Source of the DNA: Paenibacillus sp. LS1
GTDB taxonomy: Bacteria; Bacillota; Bacilli; Paenibacillales; Paenibacillaceae
Length of the DNA: 64,000 nt
Direction: 5' to 3'
Assembly (NCBI RefSeq): GCF_026013365.1
Contig: NZ_JAPDOE010000007.1
Coordinates: 124,001-188,000 of the forward strand
Shown: positions 53,369-62,934 of the stretch, in pieces
Numbering within the stretch: position 1 is the stretch's first letter
Layout of the letters: the number at the start of each line of letters is the position of its first letter
The notes under the pieces: generated by a model
Told to the model about the DNA's origin: nothing
The model's input: only the letters and a program-made list of their open reading frames with translations
Databases searched by the model: none
Position numbers and translations under genes: made by a program

Positions 53369-54758
53369 GTACTTGTCCTCTTTTCTTGTTCGCACGTTCT
53401 GTCAGATAATAAGCGGCGTAACACACTGCGATAAATGGAACCCCACAATACAGCGCAATTCGCTGTGTCGGGTCAAAAGCAATACCTATGCATGAAGCCA
53501 GGCATAATATAAATGAAACAATCGGTACCACGGGGTACAACGGTGTGCGATAAACCAGATCTTTGACCGCATGTCCTTCGCGTACATACTGTCTGCGGAA
53601 CATGTATTGTGAAGCACTGATGCTCATCCATACCGCAACAACAGCCAGACCTGAAATGGAAACCAGTGTAATATACACGGTACCAGGCGCAATGATGCTC
53701 GATAACAAAGCCAGCGCACCACCAACCATACTGATCAGAATTGCATTCAATGGCACTCCGCTTCTGGTCAATTTGGCAAACCAAGGGGAGATCGTTCTTT
53801 TATCCGCCAGAGACCAGAGCATCCGTGAAGATGCATACAGGCCTGAATTGGCCGCAGAGAGAATCGCCGTCAGAATAACAAAGTTCATAATGTCTGCTGC
53901 ATAGGGTACACCTACCCGCTCCATTACCGCTACAAATGGGCTTTCCAGTACACTAGCATCCGACATAGGAAGCAAAGCAGACAAGATTACAATCGTTCCA
54001 ATGAAGAAAATAACCAAACGCCACAGCGTCGTATGAATGGCTTTCGGTATCGTCTTTTCCGGATTCTCCGTCTCTCCGGCGGCAATGCCGATTAACTCGG
54101 TACCCGAGAATGCAAAGTTTACAGCAAGCATGGTCATCAGTATCGCCGTAGCCCCATGAGGGAACCACCCGGATGCCGTAATATTCGATAGAAATGGAGC
54201 CGGTTCAGAGTCTGCCATCGGAATAATGCCGAACATGGCTGCGCCACCGATTATAATAAAGATTACGATAGTAACTACTTTTACAGATGAGAACCAGAAC
54301 TCGGATTCCGCAAATAATTTCACCGTTAATGCATTGAACAGAAAGATCATTAGTGCAAAAAGCGCACTCCAGATCCATACATTTACCGATGGGAACCAGC
54401 GTTGCATCAGCAATCCGGCGGCTGTAAATTCGGAGCCAAGCGCAACAGTCCAGGTTAACCAGTATAACCAAGCCACCGTGTAGCCTGTTGCTGGTCCGAT
54501 ATATTTGGCTGCATAACTATGAAATGCTCCTGTCTCTGGCATGTGAACAGATAGTTCACCCAGACAGAGCATCACCAGATATACGACGATGGCTCCAATC
54601 AGATAGGACAGAATGGTTCCCAGTGGTCCCGCCTGCTGAATGGTGTAACCTGAGCTGAGGAATAATCCCGTTCCAATGACTCCTCCGAGAGAGAGCATGA
54701 CCACATGTCGTGCCTGCATTTTTCGCTGAAAATGCCCTTTGTCGTTGTTGTTCTCCAT
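53346..54758 (-). CDS. mmuP: S-methylmethionine permease (APC family)
   Basis: Amino-acid permease of 470 residues with 12 membrane segments; [21 protein letters not shown] is the amino-acid/polyamine transporter signature in segment 1. Specificity for S-methylmethionine is assigned from three things: the adjacent mmuM, a SAM-I riboswitch in its leader, and similarity to the YbgF/MmuP group. GGGGAG lies 8 nt before the ATG. First gene of the mmuPM operon. Confidence 0.88.
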   Translation of the reverse strand: MENNNDKGHFQRKMQARHVVMLSLGGVIGTGLFLSSGYTIQQAGPLGTILSYLIGAIVVYLVMLCLGELSVHMPETGAFHSYAAKYIGPATGYTVAWLYWLTWTVALGSEFTAAGLLMQRWFPSVNVWIWSALFALMIFLFNALTVKLFAESEFWFSSVKVVTIVIFIIIGGAAMFGIIPMADSEPAPFLSNITASGWFPHGATAILMTMLAVNFAFSGTELIGIAAGETENPEKTIPKAIHTTLWRLVIFFIGTIVILSALLPMSDASVLESPFVAVMERVGVPYAADIMNFVILTAILSAANSGLYASSRMLWSLADKRTISPWFAKLTRSGVPLNAILISMVGGALALLSSIIAPGTVYITLVSISGLAVVAVWMSISASQYMFRRQYVREGHAVKDLVYRTPLYPVVPIVSFILCLASCIGIAFDPTQRIALYCGVPFIAVCYAAYYLTERANKKRGQVHDASKTD

Positions 54759-54792
54759 ACCTGCTGCTCCCCTACTTCTTCATCCAGAAAAA

Positions 54793-54822
54793 ACAAAAAA
54801 GACCCACTCTTCCTAAAGAGTG
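54793..54822 (-). terminator. Riboswitch-controlled terminator of mmuPM
   Basis: CACTCTT-N4-AAGAGTG hairpin followed on the minus strand by GGGTCTTTTTTGTTTTTTC. It lies about 30 nt past the SAM-I aptamer and about 35 nt before the mmuP start, the normal position for a transcription-terminating switch. Confidence 0.88.
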
Positions 54823-54852
54823 CGCCGTTACTGACAAATAAAAACAAACGCT

Positions 54853-54950
54853 CCTATCTATCAGGCTTTCACCCGCTGGAATTAGCACAGTATCCTTCAG
54901 ATCTGTTGCTGAGGTTTCTAAGGGCCAGTCCCTCCACCTCTCTGGATAAG
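54853..54950 (-). promoter_or_regulatory. SAM-I (S-box) riboswitch aptamer
   Basis: On the minus strand the conserved core is nearly complete: AGAGAGGTGGAGGGACTGG, CCCTTAGAAACCTCAGCAACA, then TGTGCTAATTCCAGC. CTTATC at the 5' end (54950-54945) can pair with the 3' GATAG to make P1. S-box RNAs bind S-adenosylmethionine and favour termination, so mmuPM should be expressed when methionine/SAM is low. Promoter, aptamer, terminator and target genes are all in order. Confidence 0.96.
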
Positions 54951-54966
54951 AAAATGATTTTTTATA

Positions 54967-54995
54967 AATATAGCGATCTATCATGAATGTGTCAA
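54967..54995 (-). promoter_or_regulatory. Sigma-A promoter of the mmuPM leader
   Basis: On the minus strand TTGACA (54995-54990), exactly 17 nt, TATATT (54972-54967). Transcription would begin about 10 nt before the riboswitch P1 stem. Confidence 0.82.
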
Positions 54996-55024
54996 CATTT
55001 AAATAATAAATGTTCCACGCTGCA

Positions 55025-56227
55025 CTATTCGGTGGAAGACCCCGGATTGGTGATGGTGATCTTCACATCATACGTAATTGGCACGTTGCTGAAGATTTTG
55101 TCCCAATCACCTTTGACCTTTTTCCATGTTTTAGGTTCTTTAATACGCAAGCTATCCCGAAAATCCGCAACATCCACTTTATAGGTATGCTGGAGTTTGT
55201 ATAACACCTGTCGAATCTGTTGTTCAGCCAGATCAGCAAATTCCTTTTCCAGTTCTCTGAGATAAGCACCTTTTTCCTCTTCCTCAGGAGCACGCCAATC
55301 CTCCATCAGCCAGCCTTCAGATTCAGTTTTTACATGGAATGAAATATCATTCCCCACCACCTTTGGGGTGATTTTCACTTTTTTCTTCTTCATTTCGTAT
55401 AACACAGTGAATCCTTCTTTGTTGTGTGTTTTTAAGACGCCCCCCTTTTTCTTGGGATTGAGCCATGATAATCCTTCTAGATCCGTTTGACTAAGCTCCC
55501 CGATGAACTTGGTTGTTTTTCCATCAAAGATGCTGCCTCCTGAGAACTTGTCCTCCCCATCGGAGTTTAATACGTTCTGGAGCAGGAAGCTCGATCCGGA
55601 CTGCATTTGAGCGTCTAACTTAGATAGTAGAACCGGATCAAGTATTTTATTGGATATATAAGAATTGTTCGTAATGCCTGTGAGATAAAATGCTGGTATT
55701 CGTGAAGGGTCCTGTGATGTCAGCACATCCACTGCACGACGATGACTAATTAACACTAGACAGTTGGGGCGAATATCATTATCTCGAAGAACAAAATCAA
55801 GCAGTTGGTCCAAACCATATTTTTTGGCAATATCCTTGGAAACGACGATCACCTTCAGATGATGTCCTATGAGAGGCCGATCCCGCCTTAACGCAAACTG
55901 GCGGAAGATTTGCAACAAGGAATCTCCGGAAAGCTGTTCATTGGCATAGGATGTTTTGCCGGAAGAAGGCGAACCGGATTGCTGACTCGATTGACTGTTG
56001 GAGAAGCCCGGAGCGATCTGCACCGTAGCAGTCAAATAGTTCTTCTTGGGATATGAGCCTCCCTGAGCAGCGATGTCTTTCTCGAATTCAGTCTCTTTGC
56101 CGACATCGATTCCAAGACCAACATAGAGACTTAGATCCTCTATTTCTCGGCTACTCCAGCATCCGGACAGCATTAACAGAATACACAAGGCAGAGACTAC
56201 ACGTATGAGCATATGGAATGGAATCAT
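55025..56227 (-). CDS. Spore germination lipoprotein, GerAC type
   Basis: Lipoprotein of 400 residues: signal peptide with lipobox LSGC (C23), then CWSSREIEDLSLYVGLGID, the standard Ger(x)C beginning, and a C-terminal domain with the long helix ELEKEFADLAEQQIRQVLYKLQ. It is the third subunit of a nutrient germinant receptor in the spore inner membrane. Its ATG overlaps the GerAB-type stop (ATGA). Confidence 0.92.
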   Translation of the reverse strand: MIPFHMLIRVVSALCILLMLSGCWSSREIEDLSLYVGLGIDVGKETEFEKDIAAQGGSYPKKNYLTATVQIAPGFSNSQSSQQSGSPSSGKTSYANEQLSGDSLLQIFRQFALRRDRPLIGHHLKVIVVSKDIAKKYGLDQLLDFVLRDNDIRPNCLVLISHRRAVDVLTSQDPSRIPAFYLTGITNNSYISNKILDPVLLSKLDAQMQSGSSFLLQNVLNSDGEDKFSGGSIFDGKTTKFIGELSQTDLEGLSWLNPKKKGGVLKTHNKEGFTVLYEMKKKKVKITPKVVGNDISFHVKTESEGWLMEDWRAPEEEEKGAYLRELEKEFADLAEQQIRQVLYKLQHTYKVDVADFRDSLRIKEPKTWKKVKGDWDKIFSNVPITYDVKITITNPGSSTE

Positions 56228-57324
56228 GCATGCTTGCCTCCTTTTTTGCGAATCAGACTTATTAAAAGTAACACCAGAGGTAAAATGCCAAATAAAAATA
56301 CAGATGCATTGCCCAGCATATCCCCAAGTGCAAAGGTATCGTCCACCGTTTTGGGCATCATTGCCGTCAAATAAATGAACGGAAGCAGACCGTACATAAT
56401 GCCTTTGATTTTTTTGGAACGAAACAAATCACGAATGCCCACCGAAGCGCAGTAATGTGTAATCGCTGTAGTCGAAAAAATTTGCATAATCCAGATGACC
56501 AGTAATAAGGATTCAAATCGTTCAAATATCAGACCTTGAATCTCGAAGCTTCTTACCAAATCAAGCGTTGGCCAGGTTCGAGTTTTGATCCCATCGAGCG
56601 ATAAACTGCCTATAACCATCACAACCGTGATCAAATAAATAATGGTGGATATGAGTATCCCCCAGCTCATCGCCTTATTGCTTTTCTTCGGATTTTTCAT
56701 ATAGGCAGTCATGATTAACATCACCTCATATCCCGTATATGACAGTAGTGAGGGCTTCAGTCCTTTGAAAACAGGCATAATGCCATCTCCGAGCACAGGT
56801 CTCAGATTACCAATCTCGAATAGTTGGTTACTAAGTAGAATTTCAATGACAAATATAATGATCGTAATCGGCAAGATGATCTCAAACACGCGTACAATGA
56901 CGCCAAGCCCTCCTGAAATCAAATATATACCGATCCACATGAAGACCATTACAATTGCCCAGGTGGGAGTACGTTCGAGCAGATACATTCCGGTTACATC
57001 AGCCATAACTCTAATTTCAAATGCAGCGATAACCATAAAATACATAATCATGGCACCGCCCAGTATGTAAGCGATCCAGCTCCCCGTAATTTCACGGGTG
57101 AACTGGAACACGGTTTTCCCCGGAAATCTCCGACACAGGGTAACCAGAATAATGCCGACGCCCGTGATAATGAGCCCAGACAGAATAATGGATATCCAGA
57201 CATCCGGTGTTCCGACAGCCTTGCTGGTCGTTCGAGGTAAAGTCAATATTCCGGCGCCAAGCATGTAATTTACAATAATTACAACAGCCTGTGTCGTGGT
57301 TATCTTTTGTTGGGAGCCATTCAC
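56224..57324 (-). CDS. Spore germination permease-like subunit, GerAB type
   Basis: Membrane protein of 366 residues with ten membrane segments and the GerAB opening QAVVIIVNYMLGAGILTLPR. Members are APC-fold proteins that bind the germinant amino acid or sugar. Middle gene of the gerABC operon; it lies 38 nt after the GerAA-type gene and overlaps the GerAC-type start. Confidence 0.92.
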   Translation of the reverse strand: MNGSQQKITTTQAVVIIVNYMLGAGILTLPRTTSKAVGTPDVWISIILSGLIITGVGIILVTLCRRFPGKTVFQFTREITGSWIAYILGGAMIMYFMVIAAFEIRVMADVTGMYLLERTPTWAIVMVFMWIGIYLISGGLGVIVRVFEIILPITIIIFVIEILLSNQLFEIGNLRPVLGDGIMPVFKGLKPSLLSYTGYEVMLIMTAYMKNPKKSNKAMSWGILISTIIYLITVVMVIGSLSLDGIKTRTWPTLDLVRSFEIQGLIFERFESLLLVIWIMQIFSTTAITHYCASVGIRDLFRSKKIKGIMYGLLPFIYLTAMMPKTVDDTFALGDMLGNASVFLFGILPLVLLLISLIRKKGGKHA

Positions 57325-57362
57325 TTTAGTTCACCTCCAGACCTTTTGTCCATGGAATTCAA

Positions 57363-59075
57363 TTATTCTTTTCGGTCCTCGTCGATTGGATTAGTCATAT
57401 CAGGACGCATTCTCATCATGTTTAACGGAGCACGGATAACAAAATCCTTCCAATCATTCAAATGATAAGGAACCGCTGGAGCTACATAAGGTACACCAAA
57501 GCTCGAAAGTCGTGCCAGATGTGTACACACAAGCAGAAAGAACATTACAACACCATATAGTCCGAGTATAGCTGCACTAAACATGGCGGCAAATCGCAGA
57601 ATCCGCAATGTTAACCCTGCACTATAGACGGGGATCGTAAAGGAGGAGATAGCTGTAACCGCAACGACAATAACCAAAAATTGGCTTATGATACCCGCCT
57701 GTACCGCTGCTTGACCAATAATCAAACCTCCAACGATACCCATCGCAGGCGCAATCGGCTTAGGTAGCCGTATCCCTGCCTCCCTCAGAATCTCAATCGA
57801 AAGTTCCATGATCAGTACTTCAATGATCGAAGGAAATGGTACTCCCGTACGCGTTTCAATAATCGTCAATACCAGCTTGGTCGGGATAAGTCCCGGATGG
57901 AACGAAATAAACGAGATATACAGTGCAGGAGCAAGCAATGCCAGCATAGCCGCCATAAAACGCAGCATTCGCAAAAAGGTTCCAGGAATCCAGCGTTCAT
58001 AATAATCCTCAGGAGATTGGAGCAACATGCTAAAGGTCACCGGTACAACTAGCACAAATGGTGTTCCATCCAATAGAATAGCCACTCGACCTTCCAGCAA
58101 AGCGCCGATGACCCGGTCAGGTCTTTCCGTATTCAGTACCTGTTGAAAAGGACTCAGAGTATTGTCTTCGATGAGCTGTTCTACATAACCTGATTCCAAC
58201 ATCGAATCCATATCCATCTCTTCAATTCGCTTGCATACTTCAGCAACAAGATTGGGATCTGCAATATCCTGGATATAGGCTATCGCCAAATCTTTTTTGA
58301 TCCGTGAACCCACTTCATACTTCTTAATAAACAGACTCTGATCCGTACCATAACGACGCAGAATGCCTGTGTTATCGCTTAACTGCTCTGTAAAACCAAT
58401 ACGTGGTCCACGAAGCAATCCCTCTGACAAGGGTTCATTCATACCTCGTGATTTGATCTTATGAGCGCCTATTAATAAAGCTCCTGGCAAACCATCAACC
58501 AACAGTGCATTTTTCCCAAAAAGCACGCCAATTGCGAGTTCTTGGAGAGACTTGGTTTCCTCAACCAGACTGACAGGCAGTAATTGATCTTGCAGGTATG
58601 CTGACAGTAAGTGTGCGTTGTCTGGATGAAGAAAACCCTCTTGCTTGAGTAAAGGAACACCTTCTAACATCAACGGTGTAATCAAGTGATCATCAACTAA
58701 ATCCTGATCTACCAGACCTTCGGTATATACAACCGCAGCCCTTGTATTCGTACCCCTAATGGTAAATTCCCGAATATGCACGTCTGAATTGAGTCCAAAA
58801 CTTTCTTTTACACTAGTCAAATTTGTATTGTACTTATCGGTTAATTTAATATTGGCATAGTGCCCTGTCTCGGTTCCCTGTCCCTGCCCTGCGGCTGCTG
58901 GCGAGATATCCTTCGAGGATACGGAAGGTCGCTTCGTACGAGAGAAGCTTCCACGCTTAATGGCAGCATTGATCCCGCGCATGGTCAAGGTAATGCCAAT
59001 CGGAATGATAAAGACCAAAAATGCCTGAATCCATATGGAACTTTCCGGCACGTAGGATACAATTGTTGACCACAT
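57363..59075 (-). CDS. Spore germination receptor subunit, GerAA type
   Basis: Membrane protein of about 570 residues: one N-terminal membrane segment (about 15-33), a large soluble domain with REFTIRGTNTRAAVVYTEGL and GRVAILLDGTPFVLVVP, then four or five membrane segments with FHPGLIPTKLVLTI and PKPIAPAMGIVGGLIIGQAAV as family landmarks. I prefer the ATG at 59075, 8 nt after GGGG; a GTG three codons earlier is possible. First gene of the operon, expected to be forespore-expressed; I could not identify a convincing sigma-G promoter in the 100 nt upstream. Confidence 0.92.
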   Translation of the reverse strand: MWSTIVSYVPESSIWIQAFLVFIIPIGITLTMRGINAAIKRGSFSRTKRPSVSSKDISPAAAGQGQGTETGHYANIKLTDKYNTNLTSVKESFGLNSDVHIREFTIRGTNTRAAVVYTEGLVDQDLVDDHLITPLMLEGVPLLKQEGFLHPDNAHLLSAYLQDQLLPVSLVEETKSLQELAIGVLFGKNALLVDGLPGALLIGAHKIKSRGMNEPLSEGLLRGPRIGFTEQLSDNTGILRRYGTDQSLFIKKYEVGSRIKKDLAIAYIQDIADPNLVAEVCKRIEEMDMDSMLESGYVEQLIEDNTLSPFQQVLNTERPDRVIGALLEGRVAILLDGTPFVLVVPVTFSMLLQSPEDYYERWIPGTFLRMLRFMAAMLALLAPALYISFISFHPGLIPTKLVLTIIETRTGVPFPSIIEVLIMELSIEILREAGIRLPKPIAPAMGIVGGLIIGQAAVQAGIISQFLVIVVAVTAISSFTIPVYSAGLTLRILRFAAMFSAAILGLYGVVMFFLLVCTHLARLSSFGVPYVAPAVPYHLNDWKDFVIRAPLNMMRMRPDMTNPIDEDRKE

Positions 59076-59180
59076 CACCCTCACCCCAACATTTCTCTAC
59101 TTGATAAACCTGCAGGTATTCCAGAGTATTGTTTCCCGGATTGTTCACAAAAATTCCCGTTTCTTTGTGTACAGAACGAC

Positions 59181-59208
59181 AAAAAAACGGTTCCTGTATA
59201 AGGAACCG
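59181..59208 (-). terminator. Terminator of the PAS/MCP gene
   Basis: CGGTTCCT (59188-59195), 5-nt loop, AGGAACCG (59201-59208), with seven T residues on the minus strand (59181-59187). It separates this gene from gerABC. Confidence 0.9.
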
Positions 59209-59223
59209 CTCTGCTATATATTA

Positions 59224-60144
59224 TTATACGATTCTGGTCACATGCTCTGCCTTGGCATCCAGCAAGTGAGCTGATGAAGCAATGGCCGTAAAATCATTCA
59301 AAGCGATCTCAATCCGCTTCTGGCTCTGCTCCACATATTCCTCTACCTTTTTTGTACCGCCTGTGATATTACTAATCTCCTTCGTTATCCCCGTTACGCT
59401 ATCACGAATCTCATTAATTGAATTCTCCACCATAGCAGACAGCTTCCTTACTTCCTTGGCCACGATATCGAATCCTCGTCCGAATTCTCCTGCATGTGCG
59501 GCCTCAATGGCAGCATTTAACGCAAGCAGCTGCGTCTGTGATGAAATCTCGCGTATGGTTCGTACTACGCCCTGAATCGACCCAGCCTGTTCCTGCAAAT
59601 GAGTCAGCGTTGCACGGTTAGAAGCCGACACCTCTGAGATATAAGAAATACTGGACATTAATTCCTGGCTTCGCTCAATACCTACATCTGCCTGCCCATT
59701 TAGCTCATGGGACATGCTTTTCAATTCATTCACCACGACTGAAATATTGTTCTGTCGATTGGTAATGTTAGTGGCGATTTTGGAAACACCCAATATTTTT
59801 TGATTCGTCTCATCAAAGACTGGCATATAGGTCGCCTCAAGCCATACCGGATTTCCCTTTGCATCCTTGCGTTCAACCTTGTCCTGGAAGCTGACACCAT
59901 TAAATATGCTATTCCAAAAAGCGTCATAGTCTGGGGTGTTCACAAAATGCCCGAAGCATAGCTGCTGATGCTTCATGCCATACATCTCATCTACCGTATA
60001 TCCCATCGTCTGGGCAAAGACTTCATTCACATAAGTTACCCGTCGATCCATATCGAATCGAATGATCGCCAGACTTTTCTCCATCGCCTTGATGACCAGT
60101 GCATCGGTGACAACATCTTTCTTTTCCATATCTAATATAGGCAC
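59224..60144 (-). CDS. Soluble PAS-domain methyl-accepting-type transducer
   Basis: Cytoplasmic protein of 306 residues: an N-terminal PAS domain (about 15-125, RRVTYVNEVFAQTMGYTVDEM and VWLEATYMPVFDE) followed by a short chemoreceptor signalling hairpin with the conserved tip IREISSQTQLLALNAAIEAAHAGEFGRGFDIVAKEVRKL. No membrane segment or HAMP is present, and the coiled coil is shorter than in full receptors. It could signal to CheA or act as a stand-alone sensor. I choose the GTG at 60144, 7 nt after GGGGG; the in-frame ATG at 60129 has no site. Confidence 0.87.
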   Translation of the reverse strand: MPILDMEKKDVVTDALVIKAMEKSLAIIRFDMDRRVTYVNEVFAQTMGYTVDEMYGMKHQQLCFGHFVNTPDYDAFWNSIFNGVSFQDKVERKDAKGNPVWLEATYMPVFDETNQKILGVSKIATNITNRQNNISVVVNELKSMSHELNGQADVGIERSQELMSSISYISEVSASNRATLTHLQEQAGSIQGVVRTIREISSQTQLLALNAAIEAAHAGEFGRGFDIVAKEVRKLSAMVENSINEIRDSVTGITKEISNITGGTKKVEEYVEQSQKRIEIALNDFTAIASSAHLLDAKAEHVTRIV

Positions 60145-60307
60145 TTCATAACCCCCACAGTTTATTCCATAATAAACAGCCTTTAACCAGCAAAACAACG
60201 ATCACAGCAACATATGTATCCATCAGGTTCTAAATGACTCTACTATTGATACCCGATTTGCAGAACTTTGGATCACCTGTTGCCGTTTATTTTTTATGTG
60301 TCATTTT

Positions 60308-62788
60308 TCAGAACGTCAATACTTTACCCGACCGCTGGGGCAAAAAGAAAATCTGCTCCACCTCATCCGCTGGCAATGGCTTGCTGTAGTAGTACCCCTG
60401 CACTTCATTGCAATCCTGTTCGGTCAGAATATCCAGTTGTCCCTTCGTTTCAATGCCTTCTGCAATGACATCCATATTCAATTGTTTCGCCATTGTAATC
60501 ATAGTCGAAACAATGGCTCTATCGCTATGATTAACCGCAATATCCTGGATAAAAGAGCGGTCAATTTTCACTTTGTGAATCGGGAACATTTTTAGATAAC
60601 TAAATGAACTGTAACCTGTTCCAAAATCGTCCAGACTGATCCGGATTCCAAGCTTGGTTAACTGGTTCAAAATTTCAATGGAAGCCCTCGCATCCATCAT
60701 CATGCTTTCCGTGATTTCCAATTCCAGATACTGCGGGCTCAAGCCCGTTTCAAGTAAAATCTGATGAACCTGTTCCACCAGATTGGATTGATGAAATTGC
60801 TGAGAGGACAGATTTACGGACACCGGAATCAAAGGTCCCCCTGCCTCATGCCAATTTCGCATCTGGATACAGGCTTCCCGCAGCACCCGGTTACCCAGCT
60901 CAATAATCATGCCCGTCTCTTCTGCAACCGAAATGAACGTGCCGGGATACAATAATCCACGGGTCGGATGATTCCACCGTACCAAGGCTTCGACACCAAT
61001 CATGCTGACTTCACTTGTCTGAATCTGAGGTTGGTAATGTAACACGAATTCCCCTCGATCCAATGCTTTTCTAAGGTCATTCTCCAGCACCATTCGTTCC
61101 CGCAGCTCGTGATGCAATTCGGCAGAGAAGAATTGATATCCGTTCTTGCCATTCTTCTTCACTTCATACATGGCCGTATCCGCATGCTGCAGCAATTCTA
61201 CAGCATCTTGCCCATGGTCCGGAAATACGGCGATACCAATACTGCCCGTAACATAGAACTCGCTCTCTTTTAGATAACAAGGCTTCGCAATCGCCTGAAT
61301 GATGCGTTCCGCCACGCGGGTGATATCTCCTAGACTAGTGTACTGATGAACAAGAATCGCGAACTCATCTCCACCCATTCGGGCAAGCGTTACATCCTCA
61401 CCATTCAGTTCATCCTTAATCCGTCGGCTCATCTCCTGAAGAAACAGATCTCCATAGATGTGTCCAAGAGAGTCATTAATAACTTTGAATCGGTCAAGAT
61501 CAAGGACCATGACGGCAAACTGTTTTTGCTCATAACGATGAGATTCAATCGTCTCCGATAACCTCTGATTAAACATTCTGCGATTGGGCAGTCCGGTCAA
61601 CTCATCATGAAAAGCCAGATGATAGTTTCTCACCTTTACGCGTTTTTCGTCCGTGATATCCTTCATAATAATATAATTTCCCACGACTTGTTCATCTACA
61701 ATGACAGGTGCGAGCACAACGCCAAGTTCAACCCGTTCTTGCTTGGCGCTATAGATGACAGTCTCGTACTTCATCTCTTCACCATCCGTAGCACGTACGA
61801 ACATATGCCTGATGCGTTCCCGATCCTCCTCCACAACCATGGTTAATAGAGTACTTACGGATTGATCCTTTAATTGTTTCTCCTTAATACCACCAATTCG
61901 AGCTGCTGCTGGATTAATTCCGACAATTCGCATGTGAAGATCGATAGAAATAATACCATCCTGATTATGCTCATAGAGCGATTTATACCATTTTTCATTC
62001 TCTTGCTTCTCCGACTCCTGTTTGGAAAACAGTCTTGATATGTACAGACCAACAATCGACAATCCCAGCGTAAATAACGTACCCATGGAAATAAAATAGG
62101 CTAGACGCTTCTGGTCGAGAATTGTGTTTAGCGAAGATATCACCCGGTTCGGGGGCATATCCGATTCGATGTGCGCTGCCATCATGCCTGTATAATGCAT
62201 ACCCGCAATAGCCCCTCCCATGATGAGGGCACTTCCAACCTTTTTCCAAACATCATGACGTGTATCCGATTTAAGAAAATATAGCGATAACCACAGTGCT
62301 GTAATTGAAGCTGCACATGCAATCATAATCGATAACATGACATACATAGGATCGTATCGAATCTCCACCTGCATCGCATACATCCCGATATAATGCATCA
62401 ACACGATACCGAGCGCAAACAGACAGGCACCACCCAATAACTGTAACAGTGGCAGCCTCTGCCGGGAGACTACAAGCAACGCCACAAAAGATGCCACAAT
62501 GGCTACAGCTACAGAGATCAGCACAATGACAAGATCATAAGAAACGGGAAATGGCAGTGACATCGCCATCATGCCAACGAAATGCATGGACCAGATGCCC
62601 ATACCCATGATAATTGCTCCAAAAAATAGCCATAACCAACGACTTTTACCGCTGGCTTTGTTAATTCTGCTGGTGAGGTCCAGAACGTTATACGAAGCCA
62701 CAACAGCAATCAAATATGAAATCAGGACAAGTACGTTATCATGTGAACCCATGCCATGTTGAATACTGTGTTCCAGGGTATGTTCCAT
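60308..62788 (-). CDS. MHYT-PAS-GGDEF-EAL cyclic-di-GMP enzyme
   Basis: Membrane protein of 826 residues. Residues 1-250 form a seven-helix MHYT sensor with the motif repeated at about 68 (MHF), 131 (MHYIG) and 197 (MHYTG), proposed in the family to bind metal or diatomic gas. A PAS domain (about 270-380), GGDEF (intact GGDEF at 472-476) and EAL (E600-A601-L602, D720-D721 in LDDFGTGYSS) follow. Both active sites look complete, so it may both make and break cyclic di-GMP. A single gene with a promoter not identified. Confidence 0.94.
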   Translation of the reverse strand: MEHTLEHSIQHGMGSHDNVLVLISYLIAVVASYNVLDLTSRINKASGKSRWLWLFFGAIIMGMGIWSMHFVGMMAMSLPFPVSYDLVIVLISVAVAIVASFVALLVVSRQRLPLLQLLGGACLFALGIVLMHYIGMYAMQVEIRYDPMYVMLSIMIACAASITALWLSLYFLKSDTRHDVWKKVGSALIMGGAIAGMHYTGMMAAHIESDMPPNRVISSLNTILDQKRLAYFISMGTLFTLGLSIVGLYISRLFSKQESEKQENEKWYKSLYEHNQDGIISIDLHMRIVGINPAAARIGGIKEKQLKDQSVSTLLTMVVEEDRERIRHMFVRATDGEEMKYETVIYSAKQERVELGVVLAPVIVDEQVVGNYIIMKDITDEKRVKVRNYHLAFHDELTGLPNRRMFNQRLSETIESHRYEQKQFAVMVLDLDRFKVINDSLGHIYGDLFLQEMSRRIKDELNGEDVTLARMGGDEFAILVHQYTSLGDITRVAERIIQAIAKPCYLKESEFYVTGSIGIAVFPDHGQDAVELLQHADTAMYEVKKNGKNGYQFFSAELHHELRERMVLENDLRKALDRGEFVLHYQPQIQTSEVSMIGVEALVRWNHPTRGLLYPGTFISVAEETGMIIELGNRVLREACIQMRNWHEAGGPLIPVSVNLSSQQFHQSNLVEQVHQILLETGLSPQYLELEITESMMMDARASIEILNQLTKLGIRISLDDFGTGYSSFSYLKMFPIHKVKIDRSFIQDIAVNHSDRAIVSTMITMAKQLNMDVIAEGIETKGQLDILTEQDCNEVQGYYYSKPLPADEVEQIFFLPQRSGKVLTF

Positions 62789-62906
62789 TATCGATGCCTC
62801 TCTCTACATGTTACTTCTTTCATTATAGAACATCGATTTGAAACATTTCTGAAACCTGAACCATAAGTCCCAAGCAAAATGACTTCCGCAGGCAGTGGAC
62901 CGTAAG

Positions 62907-62934
62907 AAAAACCCACTTGCTAGGGCAAGTAGGC
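62907..62934 (-). terminator. Terminator of the BTAD response regulator gene
   Basis: CCTACTTGC and GCAAGTGGG arms with a short loop, followed on the minus strand by TTTTTC; it begins at the stop codon. Confidence 0.8.

Noticed and set aside
54992-55012. AACATTTA/TAAATGTT repeat after the GerAC-type gene
   Set aside because: AT-only stem with no T tract. It overlaps the mmuPM -35 region, so I did not call it a terminator.
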